Shown: positions 35,296 through 48,049, counted from the stretch's first letter. The stretch is 64,000 nucleotides of DNA from Cephalotrichum gorgonifer (GCA_900312665.1 ONZQ02000013.1:124001-188000); one strand, 5' to 3'. The notes: generated by a model from the sequence alone, not told the origin. Made by a program: numbers and translations.

Positions 35296-37530
35296 ATGAG
35301 TGGAGTCGCCAAACCTTTGGACCGCCAGTGGTGGAAGGAGTCCGTGGTTTACCAGGTCTGTGGAAAATAAACCCTTTTGCATATGACTTCATCCTGACTC
35401 GAGCTTTACAGGTGTACCCTTCATCGTTCCTGGATACCGACGGTGATGGGATCGGAAACATAAATGGCATTACGTCCAAACTTGACTACCTTAAAGAACT
35501 AGGCGGTATGTGTGCCTGAGCTGAGAACTAGATTATATCGAGGGTACTAACGTAGACTTGATATTAGTCGACATCCTATGGCTTACACCGAGTAAGTAAG
35601 CCGACTGATCACACATTTTGGCGGGAAAAGAAGAGGAGGGGAGGGGTGGATACTAACTTATGGCTAGTCTATGAAAGTCCCCAGATGGACATGGGATACG
35701 ACATTGTACGCATGTCAGTCGACTTACAAGATAATATGAGATGTGCTAATTCGCCTTCTAGGCGAACTATAAAGCCATCCATCCTCCCTACGGGACAATG
35801 GAGGATGTCGAACGTCTTATTTCTGAGCTCAAAAGCCGCGACATGAAACTTGTGATGGACCTCGTTGTCAACCACACCTCTCATAAAGTTAGTAGAGTCC
35901 AGAAGACGGAACTCGGCTGACTTTGGAAGCTAAAAAAAGAGGACAGCACGCATGGTTCCTGGACTCGTCTTCTTCGAAGCAAAGCCCGAAGCGAAGCTGG
36001 TATATCTGGCGACCTGCTAGGTACGATGAGGACGGTACCCGGCACCCCCCCAACAATTGGGCCTGCATCCTCGATGAGGCGAACTCTGCGTGGACGTGGG
36101 ATCCCGAGACGGAGGAATACTTCCTCTCTTTGTTCACCCCCTACCAGCCAGATCTTAACTGGGAGAACCCCGACGTACGCGAAGCCGTGTACGACATCCT
36201 CCGCTTCTGGATCGACAAGGGCACCGCCGGCTTCCGCATGGACGTGATCAACCTCATCTCCAAGGACCAGAGCTTCGCCGACGCGGAGGTGGCCGACGTT
36301 TCCAGGCCTTACCAGGACGGGAGAAAGTTCTATGCCAACGGGCCTAAGCTCTTGGACTACCTGCAGGAGATGAAGCGCGAGGTTCTCTCAAAACAGGACC
36401 TCATCACAGTTGGGGAGATGCCGTTCCTGGACGACGAGGACAAGATACTAGAGATCGTGAAGGCGAACGAAGGCCCGCTTAACATGATTTTCACCTTTGA
36501 GCTGATGGCGCTAGACGAAATCCCCGGGAAGGGCAAGTTCAGCTTCAGGAACTGGGCCGTCAGTGATATGAGTGCCATCATCCAGAAGATGAGCAGGGTA
36601 GTGGCCAACGGCGGATGGTCGTCTCTCTATTTAGAGAACCACGATGTTAGTTTACTTCCCTATTCTGTCCCTAACCCCATCCCTAGCCACTGACGCTAAT
36701 GCCTGACCACAGCAAATTCGGTCTGTGTCACGCTTCTGCGACGACTCGGATGAGCATCGCGTCGCGGGGTCGAAGCTCCTTTGCATCATGCAGACGACTC
36801 TCACGGGTACCTTGTACGTCTACCAGGGCGAGGAGCTTGGCATGCGCAACGTACCGCTATCCTGGGACCCCGAGGAGTACAAAGACATCGAGTCGGTCAG
36901 CTACTGGAAATAGTAAGTCGCCCCAGGCCATCTCTACCCTCCACCTTCCTCTAGGAAACAGGCCCCAAGACTAATATCGACCGTACCAGCCTCCGCTCGA
37001 AGTACCCCACGGGATCCGAGGAGCTCCGTAAGGCAAAGGAGCTCCACAACCGCAAGGCCAGGGACAACGGCAGGACGCCGGTCCAGTGGGACGACTCCCC
37101 CAACGCCGGCTTCTGCGCCGCAGACGTCAAGCCGTGGATGCGCGTGAACGACGACTACCCAACCGTCAACGCCAAGGCGCAGCTAGCCTCTGGCAGGGCG
37201 ACCCCCGCCAGTGATTCCGTATCGCCGTACCGCTTCTGGCAACGCGCGCTCCAGGTCAGAAAGGCCCACGTGGACCTGTTGTACGGCGGCTTCGAGATTA
37301 TCGGGGATACTGACCCGAATGTGTTTGCGTACAAGAGGACGGGCGGTGGCCAGGTGTCGGTGACGATTCTGAACTTCAGTGGCGAGGAAGCGGAGTTCCA
37401 CCTGGCTGAAGGGCTGAAGGTGGATAACTGGGTGCTCGGGAGCTACGATACTTCGTCAGCGGAGAAGCCGAAGGAGGGAGTGATTAAGCTTCGACCATGG
37501 GAGGGATTGCTTGGCGTTGGACGTGAATAG
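35296..37530 (+). CDS. GH13 maltase/isomaltase (alpha-glucosidase)
   Basis: Eight exons (35296-35355, 35412-35505, 35568-35591, 35668-35705, 35762-35887, 35947-36645, 36713-36912, 36990-37530) give 593 aa, the usual size of yeast-type maltases. Glycoside hydrolase family 13 regions are clear: VYPSSFLDTDGDGIGNINGI, MDLVVNHTSHKHAWF (region I), GFRMDVINLI with nucleophile Asp213, ITVGEMPF with acid/base Glu271, and LENHD with transition-state Asp347, followed by YVYQGEELGMRN. There is no signal peptide, so the enzyme is cytosolic and should hydrolyse maltose or isomaltose taken up by a transporter. Exons 3 and 4 are only 24 and 38 nt. A Zn2Cys6 regulator lies 0.9 kb downstream. Confidence 0.94.
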
Positions 37531-38427
37531 GTGCGCAGCTAGGTGTGGGATGAGGCGGGACGTGACGTGCAGCGCGTACAAGTATTTAGCTAGATTGACT
37601 GGGCGAGAGCCAGACATGGCATGTCGTGAAAACAGGGTCATACCCCCGGATATGCGACGCTTATGCTCGGATGACATAAATTTGAAGTCCTAGTCAACCT
37701 TTTTTTACAATCTAACGCGTAGATATTGTTCGGGACCCTCTCGCCATCCCCCTTTACCCACGATTCCCCGTCCGTTTCCTCAAGCCTGGCAAGGTAAAAT
37801 AAAAAATCACAATAACCTAACCATCCGCTCCAACGTAACATATGGCAATACAAACGTGGTAATCCATGTTCGTTGAGAATTCGTCCACGCGGCATAGCCG
37901 CTCCCGCTGGATGACTGCGCCACAGGCACGATCCACAACCCGCGGACGGCAGTGCCTCGAAGGATTGTGGCATAGGGCTGTGCTTTGACCAAAAGTAATA
38001 ATGATCCTTAATATATGGAGTATTGGTATTAATTGCCCTTCATTTATGAAGTACTCCGGTGAGCCGTGCTTACCAACGAAACCCTGCGAATGGAATGGAC
38101 AGGGGGGCCTTCGATCTGATACGTGGATCCCAGCCCAGGGTTCTGAATCTGACATTGTTTTTGTCCCTTCTTGGCTGTCTTGCGTGGCGCATTGTATAAA
38201 CTACTGCTAAGGTATCCTCCGCCATTCTATCATCTCTAAACGCAACCTACCCGAGCAAGCGCCTTACTCCTTGGCCATCCGGATTTAATTTCTCCTTTAC
38301 AGCTTCTATTTTCTAGTTCTCGTCTCGTCCCTCGGGCTGCTAATTAGAACCCTTAACCAGAACGCGTTGGCTCCATTCCCATACCCATAGCCTTGAAACA
38401 CCAGACCTGTTGGATGCTCTCCCTGCA
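37531..38427. other. Intergenic region between maltase and regulator
   Basis: 3' flank of the maltase and promoter of the downstream Zn2Cys6 gene, both rightward. No gene seen. Confidence 0.45.
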
Positions 38428-40444
38428 ATGTCGGGCCGCAAGGGATCTAAGAAAGTCCGGACCGGTTGCATCACATGCAAGTAAGTGTCCACCCATAGTT
38501 TCATTCGCCGTCACTCCCATAAACCTCAAACTGACCCTCCCCAGGATTCGAAAGGTGAAGTGTGGCGAGGAGCGCCCGGAATGCCTCCGCTGCGTCAAGG
38601 CCGGCCGTACCTGCGACGGCTACCTCGACGCCGCGGCTACTTCCTCCTCAAGAGGCAAGGCCCTAGCGATACGTGGCTCCCGCCAGGCTAGCAGGGCGTC
38701 CACCCCCAGCATCGTGAACGTGTCCCTACCGCCCTGGATGGCCGAGGCGGAGCCGCGCGAGACGCGGGCCTTCGACTACTACATCCGCCGGGTGGCGCCA
38801 ATCCTCTCCTCGGAGCTCGACTCGCACTTCTGGGCCGGTCTCGTCCCCCGCCTCTGCCAGGCAGAGCCCGCCGTCCGGCACGCCGTCATCTCCCTCGGCG
38901 CCCTGTACCGAGCCGTGGACGACAGCGAGTCCAAAATGAGCGCCACGCTGGGCGCCCCCGACACGAACTTTGCCGTCATGGCGTACAACAAGGCCATCTC
39001 CAGCCTCCTGAGCCTCGACGCGGGGAGAACGAGTGGTCAGGAGCCGACGGTGATTTACCTCCTCACTTGCATCTTATTTGTCTGCATCGAGTTCCTGCAG
39101 GGGAACGAGAAATCGTCGCATGCCCACATTCAACAGGGGAGACAGCTCCTCCGCCGCATCGACGAGGGGGGCGCGCGACCTAGCTCTCCGCAGATGGAGG
39201 TGATCCGTCGGAGCCTGGTGCCGATATACAGCCGCCTCGCGCTCCCGTGTTTCACGTTTGGCCAGGATCCGGTGGAGATTCCGCCCGGGATGAACCTCCA
39301 CAGAGAGATACCCACAGAGTTCGGTTCGACGGCTGACGCTAGGGCCTGTCTGTACAGTCTGATAGACGATGGGTTTCGCGCCTCGAAGAAGGCCCGGCTT
39401 CTAATTTTTGACGGAGTACGCGGGGACGCGAGCCACCTAGACCCGCACGAGGTCAGGGAGGAGCAACAGGCGACTCTCTCCCGCCTGGCGGCGTGGAATA
39501 TCGCCTACACGCTCTATCTATCAAACCGCCCCTTAAACAGTGGTGGGCGAGGCCACACTCCCGGCGAGCAGATGTTGTTGATTTACTACCACCTGTCCTA
39601 CATTTGGGCGTCGAATTCGCTCTCGGCATCGGAGAATACGTACGACGACTACCTAGACCACTTCGCCCATATTGTGAGTTTAGCGTCGTCGGTGCAGAAG
39701 GCCCAAGGGGTCCAGTTCCCTCGGAGTTCGATGGGAAGTGGCGTTAGCGGGGCAGGGACTAGTTCCCCAGGCTCCTCCTCCAGCCGCTCGGCCTCCCCCG
39801 GGAGTGAAAACACCCACGGCATGTTTATGTCGGCGCCCGAATCCTCCTCCGAGTTCCAGGGACTGCCCGAGAGGCCGAAATCAACGGCCGCGTTTACGTT
39901 TGAAGACAACCTCATCCCGCCGATATACTACACCGCTATCAAGTGCCGCCATCCGCGCCTACGCCGCGCCGCGCTCGCGCTGCTGGAGAATGCCTCGCGC
40001 GTACAGCCCCTCGAAGCACTATGGGATGCGCGATACGTCTTACCCGTGGCCGAGCGGGTAATACAGCTGGAGGAGGGCTGGACCGTCGACAACACGGAAC
40101 TAGGGATAGGCGGCGGATCAGGGAGCGCCGATGCGGGCGGGATCTCGGGATTGCAGGCGCCTAGTGGGTATAATACTCCGGGCTGCCGCATCAGTCCCGG
40201 GCCTGGAGCGGATTTCGGTGTACCGGGGGTGAATTCTTTGGGGAAGTTGGGAAGGAAGAAGGTCTCGGAGAATCATACTTCGCCGTTTGGTGTGCCAGAA
40301 TGGGTAAGGGTCAGAGAAGTTCTTATTGGTGATATGAAAGATAGAAAGGAGCCGGGTGGGACTTGGATAACGCTGTTTAGAAAGCCACTAGGCGAGAATG
40401 GTGAGTGGGATATACAGAGGGAATGGATTCCGTTGAAGGAGTAG
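38428..40444 (+). CDS. Zn(II)2Cys6 transcription factor
   Basis: Two exons (38428-38480, 38545-40444) give 650 aa. Joining them produces the binuclear zinc cluster CITCKIRKVKCGEERPEC followed by LRCVKAGRTCDGY, with six cysteines in C-x2-C-x6-C-x6-C-x2-C-x6-C spacing; the intron sits right after the second Cys, as in many fungal members. Downstream is the helical fungal-specific regulatory region (ETRAFDYYIRRVAPILSSE through LLTCILFVCIEFLQGN) of the DUF3468/Fungal_trans_2 type, then a Ser/Gly-rich linker near 440-480. Start at MSGRKGSKKVRTG is the Met directly before the cluster. Being next to the maltase suggests, but does not show, control of sugar genes. Confidence 0.9.
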
Positions 40445-40827
40445 CTATGGGACAACCGGTTGGGAAGCGGGGAAAAAAGTGAAGAGAGGGGGGGGAGGTT
40501 ATACACCCCGTATGGTCAGAGGACTATTTGGTTGACCACGGCGCGTATCATTAGCCATCATTGAAGTTTCTACCTTGCTCATATCTATGAAGACATAAAG
40601 TGCAGTGATACCTTTACCTCAAATACTGAAAATCAAATACAAAACAAAGACCTCCACGATGATGATGTTGCTATAACTGGATCTCTCTCTACTCTATGCA
40701 TCTGTCTCGCCCGATCTTGCGACTGTAACCGCTTCTCGTCCTGTTGCAGACACCCAGGCTGTGAGGCCCATGGACGCGGCCGTCTCCATGGCAACGCCCT
40801 CGATCGGGGCAAAAAAGAAGAACCTGT
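40445..40827. other. Intergenic region
   Basis: 3' flank of the regulator and, at its right end, the T-run terminator of the second tRNA-Ala on the minus strand (about 40811-40819). No gene. Confidence 0.45.
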
Positions 40828-40915
40828 TGGACGTGTCCGGGATTGAACCGAAGACCTTTTACAATTGCGCTTTTTTGAGTGCAAAGCAAACGTGATACCA
40901 CTACACCACACGCCC
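40828..40915 (-). tRNA. tRNA-Ala(UGC) with 16-nt intron, second copy
   Basis: Same 88-nt gene as at 31758-31845, with a single visible difference inside the intron (CTCAAAAAAGC here, CTCACAAAAGC there). Acceptor stem, A box, B box and TGC anticodon are identical. Flanking sequence is unrelated apart from a few bases. Confidence 0.88.
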
Positions 40916-41643
40916 CGTCCTGATTGGTCATACTTTAGTTTCTTTGCGTTGTGTAAAAATAGGCAAGAGACTTGTTACTTCATACGAGACAACATGGATT
41001 TCCTAACTTCAGTTGTTTAGAGTGTGCCCCCCTTTATGTGCAATGCAAAATGCACCACTACATTGATCGCCCCCACACCGGAATACAACTCCCTCTCATA
41101 TATACATCATACCAAACATTGTAAACCTCTAGCTGTAGAGCATTTTGATCAAATAATACGTGGGAGATAGGGGGTTGCATCGGAGATACACCGCGCGGGC
41201 ATTTAGCGGGTGAATTGGACGAAGCTTGAGACTTGTAGCGGTGGCCAACGGACCGAGCGACCGGGACTTAATCTTCCCCATCGCGTCGAACATAACAAGT
41301 ATGCGTTAAACTATTCATCTCCAAGCTAGTTAAGTGGCATAAAAATTTCGGTGCGCGATTCGGATCCAGAACTTCGGGCCACTCCCAGAGTCCGATGCAT
41401 ATGGCACTAGCTGCGGGATAGAATACGAAGAGAGGAGCAAAGTACCATATACTCAGCCTAGTATCGGGAACCTGTGTAGTCCACAGGGAACCGAGGATCG
41501 CGACAAGGCGGCGTTTGGGTCGGACCTGAGGGAGGTCTGCGTCGAACTGTCAAGAAGCGGTGACTCGTTCGTAGATACGGAGAGAGACACATTTATAAAC
41601 CTAAAAAGGCACCATGGAGTTAGTCAATCGATCCAGTCAGCAG
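40916..41643. other. Intergenic region
   Basis: Between the tRNA and the 3' end of the F-box gene. No convincing frame or repeat. Confidence 0.45.
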
Positions 41644-43166
41644 CTATGGTGCATAGACGGAGCGGGTCAAGAGTTCAGTACTTACGTCAAACATCATATC
41701 CAGCCCGGCTATTTCCCATCCCTGGGTTGCCTTCAGGTGTGTGACCGAAATATCACGAGGGGAAGAGTCACAGCTGCCAACACTATATCGGGTCTCTTCA
41801 GAGGATCCCTGGTGGCGTATGTGAAATACAAAGCCGACTATGCCATCCCGACGGCTGTATCCGTATAACTCAAGCATTTCATCGGCTCGAGTCAAAGTGA
41901 GCGCCTCCTGACGGTCTTGCCCCGAGATGAGCCCAGCTTGCTGTATAGGTTTGCTCCCTGCTCGTATGCTGATTCCAGAAACATACCGTGAAAGGTTAAG
42001 GGTAACAAATGACACTGAGATCTTGACCGGCTCCTCGGAGGAAGGTCTTGGCAATGCCAAGACGGCCCTGGTATAGACGTCATCCCGAACAGGTCGCTGA
42101 CTCGGAGGCCCCCATGCACTAGGGGGCCAAAGCCGGTAACACTGAAGTGTCGGCCCAGCCCTGCAACCACGCCTCGCTATCAACGGCAAATTTTTCCATG
42201 ACCTGATCTGCCGCGTGCCGCTCTGCTCCATACGCAGCTGTATAATCTCCGCAAGGAGCCGGAGGCCCGTCCAGATATGTTGCCTCGTTAACAAGCCTAC
42301 ATACTGTTGAGTGGAACAGGCGCGTAAAGCTATATACAGCTTTCTCCAGTCGAGATTCCGAGCCTTCTGGCCAAGCGGAGCATGTTCCGTCAGGTAGAAG
42401 CCCATCTCGCCGTCTATGGCGAACCGGCTCGCCCAGAACGTCTGCGGCAGCGAATGGACGTCTGTTATGGCGGCAATGTCGCGGGATACAAGTCGGAAAT
42501 TCTTCACATCACTCGACTCAAGCATCGCCAAAATCGAGTAGAGGACTTCGCGGGGTAGGATGCGATCTAACTTGGTGCCGGGGACCTCCTCCCGGGGCTC
42601 ATACTTCATACGAGTCCTCGGGATATCTGCGACTGTCGATATTAATAACTCCGGAGTTGGGTATCGGAAAATATGCGTCGATCCCCACCGGTCATCGCGG
42701 GTCATCCTGATATATGGCGGGACGACTTGGTGAGACGAGTTCTTGGGCATACAGTAGAAAAGGTCAAACAGGTGGTTGGCAATGGCGTCGAGCGCGGCCG
42801 CATTTCCCATCGACGATGGAAAGTAGGCTAGAAGGATACTCCAACACTCCTCGTGTAAGGGGAATATCCAGTAGTCGGTACCAGTACCGGTATGGGATAG
42901 ACTGTAGGACAGGAATTCCTCCGAGCCATCGAAGGCGCTCCACACTTCCCCTTCCAAGACAAACCCTACTTCAGTTATGAAGGCGCCGCTCCCGTGGAGT
43001 TTTGACCTCACTGGATGGGGTTAGCCACGAGTTCGGACACTGCGGACGTGTTCCGACGGTACCTACATGCGCGGACTCTACGCTCCGGTGAAACAGCGTC
43101 GGCCGATGGCGGCCGGCTTTTGAGTGGGGATAAGAACACGCCGCAAAGCGAGCAGTTATCGTACAT
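41644..43166 (-). CDS. F-box protein with N-terminal CxxC motif
   Basis: Two exons (43067-43166, 41644-43010) give 488 aa. It begins MYDNCSLCGVFLSP, a short Cys pair found at the start of a large fungal F-box family. The F-box is DRILPREVLYSILAMLESSDVKNFRLVSRDIAAI at about residues 180-215, placed after some 170 residues that include YWIFPLHEECWSIL. F-box proteins recruit substrates to SCF ubiquitin ligases through Skp1. The C-terminal 250 residues contain RHQGSSEETRYSVG and GLDMMFD, a likely substrate-recognition region. The second exon's acceptor at 43011-43012 joins the two halves in frame. Target unknown. Confidence 0.85.
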
Positions 43167-43760
43167 GGTTGAGCAAATCCATCAAAGTTGGAAGGTGGAG
43201 CTTGGTACCGTTGGGCTTGGGCCTGGACGCTGGAGGGGGTGGAGAGTTGAGGAGTGCGTGCCTCTGTCTTCCAAAGGATCATGGGGAAATTGAGGGGAAG
43301 TTGTGGTGGGCCAAGAGCTGTCGACCCGAGGGTTTGGTTCGGCTCTCTATTCGCCCGGCTTGCAGCAAGGCAGAAATAGGATAGGGGGAATCTCTCAGTT
43401 TTAATACTGTGAACAATACATAAACACCTTAAGAGCATACCAGATTTCCAGTGAGGCAAAGAAGGCATCTTAAACAAGGATGCCCAAAGCCTCAAAGCCA
43501 TATTGATTAGAATACTTTTATTGCAAAATTTGCGCCTCCTTTTATACTGATACAGCTGCCTTCAGCCATTTTTGAAGTGTGTTTCCTGTGACGACTTGCT
43601 CGTTTACTTCGTTGCGGCCCCGAAGAAGATGGTTCGGAGGGGGACATTTCAAGGAGGTGGTTTAGTTGAGACTGGGTGGTGGAGGATTACAGATGCTGTA
43701 TGATAAAATTTATGAGAAACTTCCGTTAGTTAAACCGGAAGTGGATTACCTGTTACCATT
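43167..43760. other. Intergenic region
   Basis: Promoter of the F-box gene and 3' flank of the XlnR-like gene, both leftward. No gene. Confidence 0.45.
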
Positions 43761-46606
43761 TTACAGGGCAAGTCCCCTAGCTCCCGGAGTCCACCTATAC
43801 AGAGACAGAACCGTACGCCTCGCTGTCTGCTCATACGCGCTCGTGACGCCAATCCCACGTACGCTATAAAGGATTGACCGCAATACCTTGCGGAAGTTCT
43901 TCTACATGGAGTTAGCCAACAATCCTCGGTCCAAGGTCGAGGCGGGGAGGGGTGGGGAATACCTGAAACTCCGTGCTCAAGGTGACGACGCACACCTCAT
44001 GGGCCCGGATGATAGCCTCACACGCCTGCTCGACAGACTTGTTCTGCCCGACCTGCGGCATCCGGTCGGCGAAGAGCAGAAAGATGAAGCTCCCGTGCAG
44101 GAGGTATATCCCGAAGAGGTAGGGCATGAAGGTCAGCTCCGGGTCGATGCTCAGGACCGTCGACACCGACTCCGAGGCCGCGATGGCGTGCGACGCGCAC
44201 TCGTTGAAGCTCCACGACGTGATCCAGTCGTCCGCGTTGTCCAGCATGGATATGGCGTCCCACTTCCCATGCAGGAGCACGTGGAGGACGTGCAATATGT
44301 GCGTGCCATACGCCTTGACCAGTGCGATGTCCTCTTGGTCCCCCGGGCTGGGAACGTCCTCGCGTTGTAGGAATGGTATGCCGTGGGTCCGTCCGCCGGC
44401 AGCGACAGCTAAGCGTCATATGAATTATTAGTGTCCACGAAAATAAAATAGGAGCCGAAATGTTCGTGCGGGAAAGGTGATATACCTGTCGTGTTTTCAC
44501 AGGATAGCATTTCCAAGCTCTCTCCATACTCTTCCAAGAGTTTCTCAGCAGCAGCAACAGAGATGGCATCATCGTGGCCCCCGAGTCTCGGATGCCTACG
44601 CCTATGGTGGATCTCCATGATGTCGCCGAGGATTGTCATCAAGGGTAGGAAGTACCCAAGGAATCCAGTTCCGAGGGCTTTGGTGGGAGGTCCCATTGTC
44701 CGTGTCAGCAGTTCCTCCAAAGGGAAGGACTCTAGGTTCTCCCACACGACTTCCGGAAGTGGTGCTGTTTCCCTAAGTTAGCACTCACTGAAAATCCAAG
44801 CGAACCCACGAGGCCGAATACCTACAATATACTTGAAGATAGGAATCGGGAATCACGACAACTGAGTTAAACGATAGCGCCAGGTGCCGATCGAGGCTGT
44901 ATAAAAGCCAAAACACACGTCGTCGCTCCTCCTGGCGTTCGACATCCTCGTACGAGACGGCCGCCTGCTCTTTTCGACATGTGCAGAGAGGGCTTGAGCA
45001 GGCCGTCGCGGGCGACGTCGAGCTACACTCGTCCTCTCGGTTTAGCCGGAGAATGAACGCCAGCCTCGTCGCTTTGGACCACCACTTGGAGTAGTCGGAT
45101 TTGAAGTCGCCCCCGGATATGGCTATCGTCAGAAGGATATACGTCAAGACGTCGTCGATGGTGCCTGCGGGCTCGTTGGCGGCCGTTACACCAGGGGGTG
45201 CCGGGTAGCTGCTTGTTCCAAATTGCAAGACCTCTTTCTCGAGTCGTATATCGCCTGAAATATGGCTTAGCACTAGGGTAGGGGTATGAAACACAGGGGT
45301 GGGTGGATGGGATGGGACTTACCCTGGACCCTACGCCACCTGTCGACGTCTCTCTCTGATATCAGGGACGTCGCGACGTCGTACAGCCCGTTGACAAGCT
45401 TCGCCCTGGAGCCGGGAAGATGCAGAGACACCATGTCCGCCGTCTGCGCGACACACCAGAGGATCGTGGCGAGAAGGGCCGGCGACGTTGGCCGTGGCCG
45501 GGGAGGGTGGAGGATGGATTTCTTGCGAAAGATCCGAGTCAGGATGTACGGCGACGCGCCGGAGAACAAGGCGCTTCGGGGCTCGGTCAAGTAGATGTTG
45601 AGGAGGTCGCACGCCTCCGACACCGACAGTATGTGGCGTACGTGGGGTATGACCGGTGCGAGGAACTGGTAGTAGCACCCATTTCTTGAGTCCTGCGGTA
45701 CGGTACCGTTCCGCTCTAAGATAGGGACAGGCACAGCAGCGTGATGTGGGCGGCCATTTTGCGTCCCGGTCGAGGTGGTCCTCGGACTTTCAGCTGTAAT
45801 GTTAAGGGGCAGTCTTTCGCTATGGGGAGAAGGAAACTCCAACGTGTCCCCTAGCATGGCATTGTGCGGGCTCGTGAGATCAAAGTTGGAACTTGCGGCT
45901 AGGGAAGGCCGCGGATCCGGCTGTGGAAGTCTTGGGATTCTATCCGAATCGGCTTCTACTTGGAATAGTTAGCTTGTGTGAGTCCTGTGTGAAGACGGCA
46001 GTGTGCGTGATAAATATCCACGTCATACCCTCGTCATCCATCGGTAGTAAGCGGCGCCCAGATAGGGCTACGTCGTCCCGCGAGCCTGGGGCCGGCAACG
46101 GAGATTGCGAAGCATCAACAGATACTCTATCCGGCTGGGATAGGGTAGTGTTTTGCTCGCGATGCCGTTTTGAAGTGTGTTTACTCCCAGGTTGGCGACC
46201 TCTCTTCCTGACTGTACGCGCATAACGACACGTATATCCATACTCTACAAGTGTTTTAGTTAGCCCTACGATACCTGTACCCCGGATATCCCGCAAACTA
46301 CCCCGCAACTTGATAAAATTAGCTAGGAATCAAGCGTCATGTGGGCTTACCTTCGCAGCGGCGACAAGGGCTATTCCGGTTAGCTATCTGATCCTTAGAG
46401 TGAGAGAGGGGCGGACAAGACGAGACGTACCAGTTACCATCGCACCGAGTCCGCGACGAGCTGCACTTGTCACAGGCTCGGTGGGTCCGCTTTCTAGGCC
46501 CAGCGGCGACGGGCTGTATGCCGTCGTGGGTTTCGTCGCCAGCCTGCATTATACCTACGTGTGCTTCTGGCCTGTCGTCCGTGAGTTCTCCAGGAAGCGG
46601 GGCCAT
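43761..46606 (-). CDS. XlnR/Xyr1-family Zn(II)2Cys6 regulator
   Basis: Eight exons (46431-46606, 46351-46370, 46029-46244, 45323-45958, 44822-45254, 44486-44772, 43963-44408, 43761-43901) give 784 aa with consistent phases. The zinc cluster reads HRACDKCSSSRTRCDGN, CPCRRCE across a 20-nt exon, then EYGYTCRYARTVRKRG. Family blocks of XlnR-type xylanolytic/arabinolytic activators follow: RQEERRRVFWLLYSLDRHLALSFN, APLPEVVWENLESF, FLPLMTILGDIMEIHH, YGTHILHVLHVLLHGKWDAI, FMPYLFGIYLLHGSF, ending NFRKVLRS and LSLYRWTPGARGLAL. The C-terminal exon is essential: without it the frame stops early. It probably controls polysaccharide or pentose genes; shorter N-terminus than XlnR suggests a paralog. Confidence 0.9.
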
Positions 46607-47068
46607 AATAGCGGACTGACTTGCTGTACTCCCGACGGGAGACTGGGGCGGGTAATTGTAGGGGGGACAATGAGGGGGAGATGAGAGTGGAGAGAGCGTG
46701 CTGGTCGAATAATAACTTGGTAAACCTGGTCACTGGGTATGAACTGCCTGTTCTGGATTAGCAACGTTACGATCCAGTCTTCCCCACAGTGGAGAACAAT
46801 GAACCGGCGGGTATTTATTTACTAAAACCAATTGGGAGTCGCCTCCGTTCGTCCGTTCAGCTAAGTATTATTATTATCCAATAGCAGCCAACAACATCGA
46901 CGCTCAAGTGTTGTCATCTTCGAATCACATGCCCAATTCAACGTGCTTGTCGCTGGTGACAACCGTGATATGCAACCATCATAAATGCATTTATCGCTGT
47001 TAAAGAAGGAGAAATTCTATGCAATACCCAAGTGACTATGCCCCAGCCCCGGCTCTTCTTGTGCCCTT
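46607..47068. other. Intergenic region
   Basis: Promoter of the XlnR-like gene and 3' flank of the SDR gene. No gene. Confidence 0.45.
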
Positions 47069-48049
47069 CTATAGCCATGCTCCATCCACGCGGTACACGC
47101 TCCCGCTCACGAACGTACTCTCCGGGCCAAGCAGGAACCCGATGACGTTCGCCGTCTCATCGACCGTCCCTTGCCTCTGGAACGCGGTGGGATCGTCAAA
47201 CGGCGCATCCGCGGGGCGGCCGCTGTTGTCCCACTCCTTCTGCATCAGCGGCGTGTAGACGGACCCGGGCGCCACGCTGTTGACCCGGATCTCGCGCGCG
47301 CCGACTTCAGCGGCTGCAGATTGCGTCATTCCTACTATAGCATGCTTGCTGGCATCGTACGCCGCGTGCTTCGCGAAGCCTATGGTGAGGCGTCAGCAAC
47401 CTAGTTTTTTTTGCCTTCCTTTTTCTTTCCCGCCCGCTGGGAGAGAATCTCCCTATACCAAAGACGATCGCACATCCCCTCAAAACTTACCCTTTAGTCC
47501 GTGGATTGAAGCGACGTTCACAATAGAGCCACCATCAACGATTACCTTCAGCTGCGCCCGCATGCAGTAGAACGTGCCGGACAGGTTGACCGCGATAATC
47601 TTGTCCCACTGGTCGTCCTCAATTTCCGTAACCGCAGCAGTGCCGTGGATCTTGCCGATAATGCCGGCGACGTTGGCCGCCCCATCAAGACGACCGTACT
47701 TGCTAATGACGGAATCGATCCACTCATCAACTTCTTGCCTCTTCGAGACGTCGACCGTCGAGATCATGTACGGGACGCCAAGGGGAGCAAAGTAGGCCTC
47801 GGTCTCCTTCATCGCCTTCGGGTCGACATCGGCGATGCAGACGGTGCCGCCTCGGCGGGATATGTGCTTCGCTGTTGCCAGGCCTATCCCGCTGGCGCCT
47901 CCCGTTATGGCGTATATCTTGCCGGAGAATAAGTCATCGGTGCGTATCGCGACTGACGAGGGGCTGGGTCTGGGTGGCTCGGTCTTTGCGGCGGTGTCCT
48001 TCTGAGGTACGTTTGCTGGGGGCTGTGTTCGGGATTGTGAGAGACCCAT
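47069..48049 (-). CDS. Classical short-chain dehydrogenase/reductase
   Basis: Two exons (47491-48049, 47069-47379) give 289 aa. SDR motifs in order: YAITGGASGIGLATAKHI (TGxxxGIG cofactor loop), ADVD (acidic residue after strand 2, favouring NAD), NVAG, the catalytic serine in VNVASIHGL, and YDASK (catalytic YxxxK). It ends with the usual RVDGAWL. The intron lies between the catalytic Ser and Tyr. About 35 residues precede the fold, starting MGLSQS, which fits an N-myristoylation context (Gly2, Ser6); this is inference. The substrate cannot be predicted. Confidence 0.92.
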
